From contig JAHDIS010000038.1 in assembly GCA_020630695.1 (NCBI GenBank), positions 1-41,293 of the forward strand: a stretch of DNA of 41,293 nt. The letters are read 5' to 3'. Below the pieces are notes generated by a model. That model was not told the origin of the DNA, did not search any database, and saw nothing but the letters and a program-made list of their open reading frames with translations. Shown here piece by piece: positions 7,342 to 16,001 of this stretch (position 1 is the stretch's first letter; each line of letters starts with the position of its first letter). Made by a program: the position numbers and the translations under genes. The stretch comes from Paracoccaceae bacterium (GTDB taxonomy: Bacteria > Pseudomonadota > Alphaproteobacteria > Rhodobacterales > Rhodobacteraceae).

Positions 7342-8613
7342 TTATGCAGCTTTTGACCTACGATTGCGGCGGCGTTGGCCGCTCTTTGGCGCGCCGCCCT
7401 GCTTTTTGGCCTGTCCACCACCGCCACCCGGTCCACCGCGACGACGACCGCCGCCGGGCCGACCCTTTTTGGGTGCGTCCACCGGATCCCAAGGACGTCC
7501 GCTTGCCACCGGAATGTCCCGCTTCATGACTTTTTGAATGGCTTTCAATTCGCCCATTTCGTCCGGTGCACAATACGCGATCGCGGTTCCGTCACGACCG
7601 GCACGGGCCGTCCGTCCAATTCTGTGAACATAGTTGTCCGGCACATTGGGCAGATCGAAGTTGTACACATACCGAACTTCTGGAATGTCGATGCCGCGTG
7701 CCGCAACATCCGTAGCAACCAGAACCATCAGTTCTCCGGCACGGAACGCCTTGATTGCGCGATCACGCTGGCCCTGGCTTTTGTTGCCGTGAATGGAAGC
7801 CGCTTCGAAACCGGCCGCGACCAAGCCTTTCATCAGCTTTTCTGCGCCGTGTTTGGTGCGGGAAAAGACCAAGGCCTGATCGCTCCGATGTTCGGCCAGA
7901 TGTTCCTTTAGAAGGCCCGCCTTTTCCGATTGAACTACAAAGTGAAGGAATTGCTCGATCTTGTCGGCCGGTTTGCCTGGAGGCGCGGTTTCGACACGCA
8001 CAGCATCGGTCAGGTAAGCTTCGGAAAGCTCGGCCATTTGCTTTGGCATGGTGGCCGAGAACAGCATAGTCTGACGTTCTTTGGGCAACAGGGGCGCAAT
8101 GCGGCGCAGCGCATGGATAAAGCCCAGATCGAGCATCTGGTCAGCTTCGTCGAGAACGAGGAACTTCGCTTTGTCCAAACGGACTGCACGACGATCCAGA
8201 AGGTCGATCAAGCGGCCGGGAGTGGCCACCAGAACGTCGGTCCCGCGTTGCAGGCGGTTGATCTGTCCGTTAATGCCTGCACCGCCCACAACAAGGTTGA
8301 TCCGTAGCGAAGTGCCTTCGGCATAGGCCCGTAGGTTGTCGCGGATTTGTCCGGCCAATTCCCGCGTCGGAGCAAGGACGAGGCCGCGAACCGATTTCGG
8401 GTCCGGGCGTCCTTCGAGACGCAACAGCTTGGATACGATGGGCAGGCCAAAGGCTGCCGTCTTGCCTGTCCCGGTCTGGGCGAGGCCCATAACATCGCGG
8501 CCTTCCATTGCCAGGGGGATTGCCTTGGCCTGAATGGGGGACGGATCAGAAATGCCCATTTCGGCAAGGTTCTTGAGAATTCGGGCTGGGAGCCCGAGGG
8601 TTTCGAAAGTCAA
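7342..8613 (-). CDS. DEAD-box ATP-dependent RNA helicase (RhlE-like)
   Basis: About 423 residues from a TTG start at 8613, chosen because AAAAAGGA lies seven bases upstream and the DEAD-box Q-motif region (FETLGLPARILKNL) begins at once. The frame stays open up to a GTG at 8838, but that extension is not helicase-like. Motifs in order: Q motif (PSPIQAKAIP), AQTGTGKT, PTRELAGQI, TPGRLIDL, DEAD, SAT, then ARGIDIP and HRIGRTARAG. A basic Gly/Arg-rich tail (RRGGPGGGGG...) probably binds RNA. Likely role: remodelling RNA or ribosome assembly intermediates. It sits inside the split ribosomal cluster on the opposite strand. Confidence 0.93.
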   Translation of the reverse strand: MTFETLGLPARILKNLAEMGISDPSPIQAKAIPLAMEGRDVMGLAQTGTGKTAAFGLPIVSKLLRLEGRPDPKSVRGLVLAPTRELAGQIRDNLRAYAEGTSLRINLVVGGAGINGQINRLQRGTDVLVATPGRLIDLLDRRAVRLDKAKFLVLDEADQMLDLGFIHALRRIAPLLPKERQTMLFSATMPKQMAELSEAYLTDAVRVETAPPGKPADKIEQFLHFVVQSEKAGLLKEHLAEHRSDQALVFSRTKHGAEKLMKGLVAAGFEAASIHGNKSQGQRDRAIKAFRAGELMVLVATDVAARGIDIPEVRYVYNFDLPNVPDNYVHRIGRTARAGRDGTAIAYCAPDEMGELKAIQKVMKRDIPVASGRPWDPVDAPKKGRPGGGRRRGGPGGGGGQAKKQGGAPKSGQRRRNRRSKAA

Positions 8614-8969
8614 AGTTATTTCCTTTTTGGACGAACCGCTGAGTGCGGACGCCAATCTTCGGTCCGCGCGCATTGCTGCACGCATCACCGCTGGGTTGCC
8701 CCAAATCTGACGATAAGAGCCGAATGCCCCTGCCGCCGCGTTGGTGCTTGCCCCCCGCGTGAATTGGGAACCGTGTTTGATCAAAGTCAGGTCGGGCGCT
8801 TTTTGATTGCTATCGTTGTGTGCGCGGTGCCCGCTCACGCGGCGGGCTGGACCTTGGGTGGCATATGAAGCGTGCGGCCTTCCAAGTCAACCGTTGTCTG
8901 GGGCGGCAGGGATAGGGGCTTGTCGCCTTGGCGATGCTCGGTCACGGTACAAACCCGGAGGACCCATCC

Positions 8970-10178
8970 ATGGCGCTCGATGTTTCGGAGTTTGACCTCA
9001 ATGCAATCGGTTCGGATTTCATTGCCGACCCGCACCCCTTTTTGCATCAACTCCGATCAGAAAGCCCGATCCACAAAAACCCCGACGGTTCGATCTATCT
9101 GACGCGATATGATGACTGCATGCGCGTGTACCAATCTCGCGATATGCTTTCCGACAAAACCGAGGCTTTTGGCGAGAAATTCGGTGCCTGTCCGCTGCAC
9201 AGGCATCACACAACGTCGCTGGTTTTCAACGATCCTCCCTATCATACAACTGTGCGCAAATTGATTTCAGGCGCCTTTACACCGCGCAAGCTGGCTGAGT
9301 TTGAGCCCCTGATTGGCGGTATCGTCGATGGATTGCTCGACCGTGTCGAAGATATGAGAGAACTGGACCTGATCGACGACTTCGCCAAGGTGCTGCCGAC
9401 CGAGATCATCAGTTTCATGTTGGGTATCCCCGAACAGTTCCGTGCCAGACTGCGTGGATATTCGCTGGCGATACTGGGGGCGCTCGATCCCAATGTGTCA
9501 CAACAGCGACTGGCCGAGGGGAACCGGGCGGTTGAAGAATTCAGCGAAATTCTGAATGACCTGATCAACCACCGCAGATCGAATCCTGATGACGCAGCGC
9601 AGGGTGAGGTGCTCGATTCTCTGATCTTTGGAGAGCACGCCGGGCACCGCCTCACACAGGAAGAGTTGATCCAAAACTGCATCTTTTTGCTGAATGCAGG
9701 CCATGAAACCACAACCAGTCTGGTGGGAAACTCTGTGGGAATCCTGCTGGATAACCCGGATCAGCACCAGCTTTTGTTACGCGAGCCCAGTCATATCGGA
9801 ACAGCGGTTGAGGAGTTCCTGCGTGTTGAAAGCCCACTGCAAATTGGCAACCGGCTTGCAGGTGAGGACATTAAGCTATCGGGTGAAGTGATTCCCAAAG
9901 GAACCTACATTCATACGTCTATTGCCGGTGCGAACCGGGATCCCGCACAATTTCATGACCCGGATCGTGTTGATATTACGCGCAAACCGAACCGGCATAT
10001 CGCTTTTATAACTGGGATCCACGTGTGTCTTGGAGCTTCACTGGCGCGGGTCGAAGGGCGGATCGCTCTGGGCCGTTTGGTTCAAAGGTTCCCCAAATTG
10101 CAATCCAATGGTCCGCGCCAGCATGTCCCGCTTGCGCGGTTCCGGGGGTTTGCCAGCCTGCCGGTGCGCGTGGCATAG
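8970..10178 (+). CDS. Cytochrome P450
   Basis: 402 residues from the ATG at 8970, chosen because CGGAGGACCCATCC lies directly upstream. An in-frame start at 8928 has no such site. It has the I-helix oxygen-activation motif AGHETT (243-248), the K-helix ExxR (EFLR, 282-285) and the heme-ligand loop FITGIHVCLGASLAR with Cys353. No membrane anchor is seen, so it is a soluble class I bacterial P450 that would need ferredoxin and reductase partners. None are adjacent. The substrate is unknown. It is divergent from the helicase gene. Confidence 0.95.
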   Translation: MALDVSEFDLNAIGSDFIADPHPFLHQLRSESPIHKNPDGSIYLTRYDDCMRVYQSRDMLSDKTEAFGEKFGACPLHRHHTTSLVFNDPPYHTTVRKLISGAFTPRKLAEFEPLIGGIVDGLLDRVEDMRELDLIDDFAKVLPTEIISFMLGIPEQFRARLRGYSLAILGALDPNVSQQRLAEGNRAVEEFSEILNDLINHRRSNPDDAAQGEVLDSLIFGEHAGHRLTQEELIQNCIFLLNAGHETTTSLVGNSVGILLDNPDQHQLLLREPSHIGTAVEEFLRVESPLQIGNRLAGEDIKLSGEVIPKGTYIHTSIAGANRDPAQFHDPDRVDITRKPNRHIAFITGIHVCLGASLARVEGRIALGRLVQRFPKLQSNGPRQHVPLARFRGFASLPVRVA

Positions 10179-10195
10179 CGTTTCCGAAAAATCGA

Positions 10196-10870
10196 TTATG
10201 CCGCTCTTTTGCGGGTCAAGGGTGGCTCCACACGCAATTGGACCACGGTTGATGCGCGGTTCCGCTGCAAGACGGATACCGGGGCTGCACCGCGTTGCCG
10301 GCCCAGGAACATCGCGGTCAAAATGCCCAGATAAAGCACCAGCAGATACGCCGGATAGGCCAGCAGCACGGGATCGAGGCTGCCGACCGAAACAATGGCC
10401 ATGGCTGACGCAATGACGGACAGAATCCAACAACTTGCGGTCTCCGTCTCAGGCGCCTTGTAGGCTTTTGAGATCGTGACCCAGCCGCCAAGCGCGCTGA
10501 CTGCGATCGAAATCGCCAAGGCATAGATTGCGGTATGGGTCAGCCACCAAAGGCCAAGACCAACGAGCGCCAGTGCGAGCACCGCACCATCGTAGGATCG
10601 GACAAAACTGCCAGTTCCGAAGCGGAAGGACAGGACGAAAACCAGCAAAGTTGCCCCGGCCTGCACACAAACGAACCAAGCCGAGTCACCTGCGCCTTCG
10701 GCGAGGTTGGACGCTGCGGACAGGCTGGCCAGAACGGACCAGATCAACCAAGCGGAGCGCAGGGGTTTGGTGCGCCCCAGAAGCATGTCGCGAATGTATG
10801 GAAGGAATGCACAAACCGCCAAAACAGCAGAAAACACACCCAAGAATTGATAAATGCCGTCGGATGACAT
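10196..10870 (-). CDS. Membrane protein with PQ-loop/SWEET-like repeats, function unknown
   Basis: 224 residues from the ATG at 10870; a GTG two codons upstream is also possible. Six to seven hydrophobic helices are visible. The first pair (FLGVFSAVLAVCAFLPYIRDML followed by RSAWLIWSVLASLSA) and a second similar pair (GWVTISKAYKAPETETASCWILSVIAS) resemble the triple-helix repeat of PQ-loop proteins, some of which transport sugars or amino acids. The assignment rests on pattern only. The C-terminus is basic and cytoplasm-like. It converges with the P450 gene with a gap of only 17 nt. An AT-rich TATATATATT tract just upstream could act as its -10 region. Confidence 0.75.
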   Translation of the reverse strand: MSSDGIYQFLGVFSAVLAVCAFLPYIRDMLLGRTKPLRSAWLIWSVLASLSAASNLAEGAGDSAWFVCVQAGATLLVFVLSFRFGTGSFVRSYDGAVLALALVGLGLWWLTHTAIYALAISIAVSALGGWVTISKAYKAPETETASCWILSVIASAMAIVSVGSLDPVLLAYPAYLLVLYLGILTAMFLGRQRGAAPVSVLQRNRASTVVQLRVEPPLTRKRAA

Positions 10871-11027
10871 GAGCACCAGCCGTGAGAATATATATATGAA
10901 ACGTCAGATCGAAAATTGTCGTGTCGGGCGTTGAAATGTCCCAACAACACCTTGCCGCCTGTGGTGCTTTCTGGCGATGGAGGAATTCCTGACTGTCGGG
11001 CGCACCTTTTGGGCAAACGCTTCAGGC

Positions 11028-11057
11028 TTGCCAAAGGGTAGGGGTTTCTTTTATACG
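11028..11057 (+). promoter_or_regulatory. Promoter for rplO-secY-adk
   Basis: TTGCCA (11028-11033) is followed by TTATACG (11051-11057), giving a 17-nt spacer to TTATAC or 18 nt to TATACG. Both hexamers resemble those of the rpmC promoter. The leader before rplO would be about 90 nt. It lies in the 280-nt space between the PQ-loop gene and rplO, where I see no other gene. Confidence 0.6.
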
Positions 11058-11150
11058 CGCCCGGTGGCCTGTAGGCCCGATTCACATAAGCAAGAAAAGC
11101 CGTGGTTGTCCCATTCGCTTCGGGGGGCACATCCGGCAAGGAGAAGCGAT

Positions 11151-11615
11151 ATGAAACTGCATGAACTGCGCGACAATCCTGGCGCAACAAAACGTAAAAA
11201 GCGCATTGGCCGTGGCCCGGGTTCGGGCATGGGTAAAATGGGTGGCCGTGGTATCAAAGGTCAGAAGTCCCGTTCGGGTGTGGCCATCAATGGCTACGAA
11301 GGCGGCCAGATGCCACTCTACCAGCGTCTGCCAAAGCGCGGCTTCAACAAGCCAAACCGCAAATCTTATGCCGTTATCAACCTGAACATCATTCAGAAGT
11401 TCATTGATGCCGGCAAGCTGGACGCAGCCAACGTGAACGAAGATACACTGGTCGAATCCGGTGCTGTTCGCCGCAAGCTGGATGGCGTCCGCGTTCTTGC
11501 CAAGGGCGAGATCACCGCAAAAGCCACAATCAACGTAACCGGTGCCTCCAAGGCGGCCGTGGAAGCCGTTGAAAAGGCTGGCGGGTCGCTCACAGTTGCG
11601 AGCGCGGCAGAATAA
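11151..11615 (+). CDS. rplO: 50S ribosomal protein L15
   Basis: 154-residue L15, a late-assembly 23S rRNA-binding protein. The start [14 protein letters not shown] at 11151 follows AAGGAGAAGCGAT. The open frame extends upstream, but that part is not L15-like. The Gly-rich basic N-terminus ([24 protein letters not shown]) and the Gly/Ala-rich end are typical. It is separated from its usual neighbour rpmD by about 3.9 kb and is the first gene of rplO-secY-adk. Confidence 0.98.
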   Translation: MKLHELRDNPGATKRKKRIGRGPGSGMGKMGGRGIKGQKSRSGVAINGYEGGQMPLYQRLPKRGFNKPNRKSYAVINLNIIQKFIDAGKLDAANVNEDTLVESGAVRRKLDGVRVLAKGEITAKATINVTGASKAAVEAVEKAGGSLTVASAAE

Positions 11616-11624
11616 CGGGTTGTG

Positions 11625-11642
11625 AGCGGCCACCGGGCCGCT
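11625..11642 (+). repeat. Short hairpin after rplO
   Basis: AGCGGCC (11625-11631) pairs with GGCCGCT (11636-11642) around a 4-nt loop, ten bases after the rplO stop. It lies directly upstream of a larger hairpin at 11666-11703. No U-run follows. Confidence 0.4.
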
Positions 11643-11665
11643 TACATCATCTACCAGTTTTCCCA

Positions 11666-11703
11666 AAACGCCGCCTGAGCTGGAAAACGCTCTGGCGGCG
11701 TTT
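11666..11703 (+). promoter_or_regulatory. Large hairpin between rplO and secY (leaky terminator or attenuator)
   Basis: A 10-bp outer stem (AAACGCCGCC with GGCGGCGTTT), a T-T mismatch, then a 4-bp inner stem (GAGC with GCTC) closing an 8-nt loop. Only three T bases end the stem. It lies 21 nt before secY. It could lower secY expression relative to rplO, since far less SecY than L15 is needed. That role is inferred. Confidence 0.5.
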
Positions 11704-11724
11704 ATCATAAACAGAGAGATCCGC

Positions 11725-13086
11725 ATGGTATCCGCAGCAGAGCAAATGGCCGCCAACACAAGCTGGGCGGCGCTTGGCAAAGCAACCGACCTGCGCAACC
11801 GCATCTTGTTCACGCTCGGGTTGCTCATTGTATACCGGATCGGGACATTCCTGCCCGTTCCCGGCATTGATGGAGCAGCACTGCGCGACTTTGTCGATCA
11901 GGCAGGGCAAGGCATTGCGGGCATGGTGTCGATGTTCACCGGTGGCGCGCTGTCGCGGATGGGCATCTTTGCCTTGGGTATCATGCCCTATATTTCGGCC
12001 TCGATCATTGTTCAGCTGCTCACCTCGATGGTGCCTGCGCTGGAACAACTCAAGAAAGAGGGCGAACAGGGCCGCAAGAAGATCAACCAGTACACACGCT
12101 ACGGCACTGTGTTGCTGGCCACCTTCCAAGCTTACGGGCTTGCTGCCTCGCTTGAAGCGGGCGATCTGGTCACTGATCCCGGTTGGTATTTCCGTGCGTC
12201 CTGCGTGATCACGCTGGTGGGCGGCACCATGTTCCTGATGTGGCTGGGTGAGCAGATCACCGCACGCGGCATTGGCAACGGTATCTCACTGATCATCTTT
12301 GTCGGCATTATTGCCGAATTGCCCGCCGCGCTGGCGCAGTTCTTTGAATCTGGCCGGACCGGGGCCATCAGCCCTGCGGTAATCGTGGGCGTCATGATAA
12401 TGGTAGTGGCGGTGATCGCCTTCGTGGTCTTTATGGAAAGGGCCTTGCGAAAAATTACCATTCAATACCCGCGCCGTCAGGTCGGTATGAAGATGACCGA
12501 AGCACAGAGCAGCCACCTGCCTGTCAAAGTGAACCCTGCCGGCGTTATCCCGGCCATCTTTGCCAGTTCGCTTTTGTTGCTTCCGGTGACGATCAGTACG
12601 TTCTCGGGGTCTGACGCAGGTCCTGTGATGTCGACTATTCTGGCCTACTTCGGCCCGGGTCAGCCACTGTACCTGTTGTTCTTTGCCGCGATGATTATTT
12701 TCTTCGCGTACTTCTACACCTTCAACGTCAGCTTTAAGCCGGACGATGTCGCTGAGAACCTCAAGAACCAGAATGGCTTTGTCCCCGGTATTCGCCCAGG
12801 CAAGAACACAGCCGAGTATCTGGAATATGTGGTCAACCGCATCCTGGTAATGGGCTCGGGCTATCTGGCGGCCGTCTGTCTTTTGCCGGAAATCCTGCGC
12901 AACGAACTCGCGATCCCGTTCTACTTCGGTGGTACCTCGGTTCTGATCGTTGTCAGCGTGACCATGGACACGATCCAGCAAGTGCAAAGCCATCTCTTGG
13001 CGCACCAATACGAAGGTCTCATCCAAAAATCGCAGCTGCGCGGTAAAGGTAAGGGACGCAAGAAAAAGGGACCCGCTCGTCGATGA
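11725..13086 (+). CDS. secY: Preprotein translocase subunit SecY
   Basis: 453-residue SecY, the pore subunit of the SecYEG channel in the inner membrane. Ten hydrophobic helices can be traced. Characteristic segments include [23 protein letters not shown] (TM1), [21 protein letters not shown] and the cytoplasmic loop [27 protein letters not shown]. The basic C-terminus ends at an ATGA overlap with adk, so the two are translationally coupled. Confidence 0.98.
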   Translation: MVSAAEQMAANTSWAALGKATDLRNRILFTLGLLIVYRIGTFLPVPGIDGAALRDFVDQAGQGIAGMVSMFTGGALSRMGIFALGIMPYISASIIVQLLTSMVPALEQLKKEGEQGRKKINQYTRYGTVLLATFQAYGLAASLEAGDLVTDPGWYFRASCVITLVGGTMFLMWLGEQITARGIGNGISLIIFVGIIAELPAALAQFFESGRTGAISPAVIVGVMIMVVAVIAFVVFMERALRKITIQYPRRQVGMKMTEAQSSHLPVKVNPAGVIPAIFASSLLLLPVTISTFSGSDAGPVMSTILAYFGPGQPLYLLFFAAMIIFFAYFYTFNVSFKPDDVAENLKNQNGFVPGIRPGKNTAEYLEYVVNRILVMGSGYLAAVCLLPEILRNELAIPFYFGGTSVLIVVSVTMDTIQQVQSHLLAHQYEGLIQKSQLRGKGKGRKKKGPARR

Positions 13087-13661
13087 ACATTATTCTTCTT
13101 GGACCGCCCGGAGCGGGCAAAGGCACACAAGCCGGAATGCTTGTTGAGTCGCGTAACATGGTTCAGCTTTCGACCGGTGACATGCTTCGTGAAGCTCGTA
13201 CCTCGGGAACCGAAATGGGCAACATTGTTGCCGATGTCATGGATCGCGGCGATCTGGTTACGGACGAAATCGTCATCGGCCTGATCCGGGAAAAGCTTGA
13301 AGCCGGCGGCGATCACGGCGGTTTCATCTTTGACGGCTTCCCCCGCACGTTGGCTCAGGCCGATGCGCTGGGTGAATTGCTGGCGGAATTTGGTCAGGGC
13401 CTCGATCATGTGATCGAACTTCAGGTCAACGACGAAGTGCTGGTTGAACGCATTCTTGGCCGCGCAGCTGAGGCTGTCGCCGCTGGCGGCACGGCGCGTG
13501 CTGACGACAACGAAGAAAGCCTCAAGGTCCGCCTGATGGCTTACTACAAACAGACGTCGCCCCTGATCGGCTACTACCACGCCAAGGGCGATTTGAAGTC
13601 GGTTGACGGTCTGGGTGAGATTGAGGCCGTTAAAGCCGACATCGCGGCCATTCTCGGCTAA
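13083..13661 (+). CDS. adk: Adenylate kinase (short-LID form)
   Basis: 192-residue adenylate kinase (ATP + AMP = 2 ADP), cytoplasmic. The P-loop GPPGAGKGT (7-15), the AMP-binding segments STGDMLR and FDGFPRT, and [13 protein letters not shown] are visible. The LID region is brief ([17 protein letters not shown]) and lacks the cysteine zinc site of long-form enzymes, as is common in alphaproteobacteria. It overlaps secY by four bases. secY-adk linkage is widely conserved. Confidence 0.97.
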   Translation: MNIILLGPPGAGKGTQAGMLVESRNMVQLSTGDMLREARTSGTEMGNIVADVMDRGDLVTDEIVIGLIREKLEAGGDHGGFIFDGFPRTLAQADALGELLAEFGQGLDHVIELQVNDEVLVERILGRAAEAVAAGGTARADDNEESLKVRLMAYYKQTSPLIGYYHAKGDLKSVDGLGEIEAVKADIAAILG

Positions 13662-13707
13662 ACCAATCTGACGCTGCGCGCGTGGGCACAAATCCCTTGA
13701 CAAGGGG

Positions 13708-13736
13708 TTGACGCGCGCGCGCATCACTCCTACTTA
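13708..13736 (+). promoter_or_regulatory. Probable promoter of the rpsM-rplQ unit
   Basis: TTGACG (13708-13713), a 17-nt spacer consisting largely of alternating CG, then TACTTA (13731-13736). A second TTGACA lies at 13697-13702 but has no matching -10. The -10 hexamer is weak, but the position, about 150 nt ahead of rpsM and just after adk, fits a start for the alpha operon. Confidence 0.5.
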
Positions 13737-13742
13737 CCCGCA

Positions 13743-13870
13743 TCTCTATTAGAGACTCGCATGGCGCGATCTGAGTCGACACTGTCGCGCCGATCACCTG
13801 ATCAGCTGGGCCCGTGAGCGTTTAAGCCTCGGGCCAATGTTGTGAAAAAAGGGTCTGGTACTACGGACCC
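13743..13870 (+). promoter_or_regulatory. Structured 5' leader of rpsM
   Basis: Four inverted repeats lie in tandem between the presumed promoter and rpsM: TCTCTA-T-TAGAGA (13743-13755), GGCGCGA with TCGCGCC (13763-13769, 13785-13791), GGCCCG with CGGGCC (13809-13814, 13830-13835) and GGGTC with GACCC (13851-13855, 13866-13870). The E. coli alpha operon is autoregulated through a structured leader bound by S4. No rpsD is present here, so any regulator is unknown. Confidence 0.4.
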
Positions 13871-13890
13871 GCAACGAAAAGGAAGACAAC

Positions 13891-14259
13891 GTGGCACGTA
13901 TTGCCGGCGTAAACATCCCGACCCACAAGCGAGTGCCGATCGCACTCACATACATCACAGGCATTGGCCATTCTTCGGCCAAGGCGATCTGCGAAGCCGT
14001 AGGTATCGACGCAACCCGCCGCGTGAACGAACTCAGCGATGCAGAAGTTCTGTCCGTGCGTGAGCACATCGACGCGAACTACACCGTCGAAGGCGACCTG
14101 CGCCGCGAAGTTCAGATGAACGTAAAGCGCCTGATGGACCTCGGTTCCTACCGTGGCCTGCGTCACCGCCGCAACCTCCCTGTACGCGGTCAGCGTACAC
14201 ACACAAACGCACGCACGCGCAAGGGCCCCGCAAAGCCCATCGCCGGCAAGAAGAAGTAA
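13891..14259 (+). CDS. rpsM: 30S ribosomal protein S13
   Basis: 122-residue S13, which contacts 23S rRNA in intersubunit bridges and the P-site t[54 protein letters not shown] are diagnostic. It starts with GTG, preceded by AAAAGGAAGACAAC. It is the first gene of rpsM-rpsK-rpoA-rplQ. Confidence 0.98.
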   Translation: MARIAGVNIPTHKRVPIALTYITGIGHSSAKAICEAVGIDATRRVNELSDAEVLSVREHIDANYTVEGDLRREVQMNVKRLMDLGSYRGLRHRRNLPVRGQRTHTNARTRKGPAKPIAGKKK

Positions 14260-14274
14260 GGGGAGCGCACAGAT

Positions 14275-14667
14275 ATGGCACGTGATACTCGCCGTAGTGG
14301 CAAGAAAAAGGTCTCCAAGAACATCGCAGCTGGCGTTGCGCATGTGAACTCGACCTTCAACAACACGAAGATCCTGATCTCTGACGTTCAGGGCAACGCA
14401 ATCTCCTGGTCCTCCGCTGGCACCATGGGCTTTAAAGGGTCGCGTAAATCGACACCTTACGCTGCCCAGCTGGCTGCAGAAGACGCAGGCAAGAAAGCAC
14501 AAGAGCACGGCGTCAAGACGCTGGAAGTCGAAGTGCAGGGCCCCGGTTCGGGCCGCGAAAGCGCGCTGCGCGCCTTGGCTGCTGTCGGGTTCAACATCAC
14601 GTCGATCCGCGATGTGACACCGATCGCGCACAACGGCTGCCGTCCGCCAAAACGCCGCCGGGTTTAA
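14275..14667 (+). CDS. rpsK: 30S ribosomal protein S11
   Basis: 130-residue S11, located on the 30S platform near the Shine-Dalgarno helix. [35 protein letters not shown] and the C-terminal [16 protein letters not shown] are diagnostic. It lies 15 nt after rpsM. The usual rpsD does not follow. rpoA is next, the normal alphaproteobacterial order. Confidence 0.98.
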   Translation: MARDTRRSGKKKVSKNIAAGVAHVNSTFNNTKILISDVQGNAISWSSAGTMGFKGSRKSTPYAAQLAAEDAGKKAQEHGVKTLEVEVQGPGSGRESALRALAAVGFNITSIRDVTPIAHNGCRPPKRRRV

Positions 14668-14684
14668 TCCGGCAGGAACTACCC

Positions 14685-14717
14685 TTCGGGGCCGGGCCTG
14701 TTGTGCCTGGCCCCGAA
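14685..14717 (+). repeat. Strong hairpin between rpsK and rpoA
   Basis: TTCGGGGCC (14685-14693) pairs with GGCCCCGAA (14709-14717), and four more pairs including one G-U extend inward, for a 13-bp stem with a 7-nt loop. No T-run follows, so it is more likely an mRNA processing or stability element than a terminator. rpoA begins 70 nt later. Confidence 0.5.
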
Positions 14718-14786
14718 TACGTCATTTAGAAACCTCGGGCGTCTGCCCTTTTTGGACATGAGGGGCCGGCAGGTATGGAGGGACAT

Positions 14787-15803
14787 ATGATCCACAAGAA
14801 CTGGGCTGAACTGATCAAGCCAACACAGCTTGACGTGAAACCGGGCAACGATCCCGCGCGCAAGGCAACCGTGGTTGCCGAACCGCTTGAGCGTGGCTTT
14901 GGTCTGACCATGGGCAACGCGCTGCGCCGTGTTCTGCTGTCGTCGCTTCAGGGCGCGGCCATCACCTCGGTACAGATCGACAACGTTCTGCACGAATTTT
15001 CTTCTGTTGCGGGCGTTCGTGAAGATGTCACCGACATCATCCTGAACCTCAAAGGCGTCAGCCTGCGCATGGAAGTCGAAGGCCCAAAGCGGGTTTCGAT
15101 CAATGCAAAAGGTCCGGGCGTTGTTACGGCCGGTGACATTTCTGAGTCTGCAGGCATCGAAGTCCTGAACCGCGAGCATGTGATTTGCCACCTCGACGAA
15201 GGTGCCGAAGTTTACATGGAGCTGACCGTCAACACCGGTAAGGGCTACGTTTCGGCTGACAAAAACAAGCCGGAAGACGCTCCTATCGGTCTTATTCCGA
15301 TCGACGCGATCTACTCGCCTGTCAAAAAGGTGGCTTACGACGTTCAGCCGACCCGTGAAGGTCAGGTTCTGGACTACGACAAGCTGACCATGAAGATTGA
15401 AACAGACGGTTCGGTCACGCCGGATGATGCGATCGCTTTTGCGGCGCGTATTCTGCAGGACCAGTTGTCGATCTTCGTGAACTTCGACGAGCCCGAGCAG
15501 GCCGGTCGTCAGGACGACGACGATGGTCTGGAGTTCAACCCGCTTCTGCTCAAGAAAGTGGACGAACTGGAGCTGTCTGTACGTTCGGCGAACTGCCTCA
15601 AGAACGACAACATCGTCTACATCGGCGATCTCATCCAGAAGACAGAAGCAGAGATGCTTCGCACGCCGAACTTCGGCCGCAAGTCGCTGAACGAGATCAA
15701 GGAAGTTCTGTCCGGCATGGGTCTGCACCTTGGCATGGACGTCGAGGACTGGCCACCGGACAACATCGAAGATCTGGCCAAGAAGCTCGAAGACAGCTTC
15801 TGA
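14787..15803 (+). CDS. rpoA: DNA-directed RNA polymerase subunit alpha
   Basis: 338-residue alpha subunit, which dimerises to scaffold RNA polymerase and binds UP elements and activators. [19 protein letters not shown] at 14787 is the conserved alphaproteobacterial start, preceded by GGAGGGACAT. An upstream ATG at 14775 overlaps that ribosome site and is rejected. The N-terminal domain ([22 protein letters not shown]) and C-terminal domain ([28 protein letters not shown]) are both intact. Confidence 0.98.
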   Translation: MIHKNWAELIKPTQLDVKPGNDPARKATVVAEPLERGFGLTMGNALRRVLLSSLQGAAITSVQIDNVLHEFSSVAGVREDVTDIILNLKGVSLRMEVEGPKRVSINAKGPGVVTAGDISESAGIEVLNREHVICHLDEGAEVYMELTVNTGKGYVSADKNKPEDAPIGLIPIDAIYSPVKKVAYDVQPTREGQVLDYDKLTMKIETDGSVTPDDAIAFAARILQDQLSIFVNFDEPEQAGRQDDDDGLEFNPLLLKKVDELELSVRSANCLKNDNIVYIGDLIQKTEAEMLRTPNFGRKSLNEIKEVLSGMGLHLGMDVEDWPPDNIEDLAKKLEDSF

Positions 15804-15825
15804 TCCTGACAAATTGAGATTGGGA

Positions 15826-15904
15826 GGGCCCGCTGCCCCGGCACTGACCGAAGCGGGCCCCACCCGCCCACCCGTCCCGCTCCGGTCACCACCGGGGCAG
15901 CGGG
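15826..15904 (+). promoter_or_regulatory. Mutually exclusive hairpins between rpoA and rplQ
   Basis: Two perfect inverted repeats share one arm. GGGCCCGCT (15826-15834) can pair with AGCGGGCCC (15852-15860). Alternatively CCCGCTGCCCCGG (15829-15841) can pair over 13 bp with CCGGGGCAGCGGG (15892-15904), with TGACCG/CGGTCA (15845-15850, 15883-15888) inside. The second 5' arm overlaps the first, so only one can form. No T-run is present. This is the layout of an RNA switch or attenuator, but no ligand or regulator is evident. Confidence 0.5.
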
Positions 15905-16001
15905 TGACAACCCGGGCAAGAGCCCCAAGGAGAGCCGGTGACACGCATCGCTGGCCAGACAAAGCAAAATCGCCCGTAGAGGGCACATTAGGAGTAAGAC
16001 A

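Noticed and set aside
8614-8838. A 75-residue N-terminal extension of the DEAD-box helicase from GTG 8838
   Set aside because: The extension is low in conserved features, while TTG 8613 has a good ribosome site and matches the usual start of the helicase core.
8835-8945. A possible 36-codon minus-strand gene (GTG at 8945) upstream of the helicase
   Set aside because: The peptide (PLSLPPQTTVDLEGRTLHMPP) looks coherent, but there is no convincing ribosome site. It sits under the P450 leader, and I know no family for it. Conservation in relatives would be needed to accept it.
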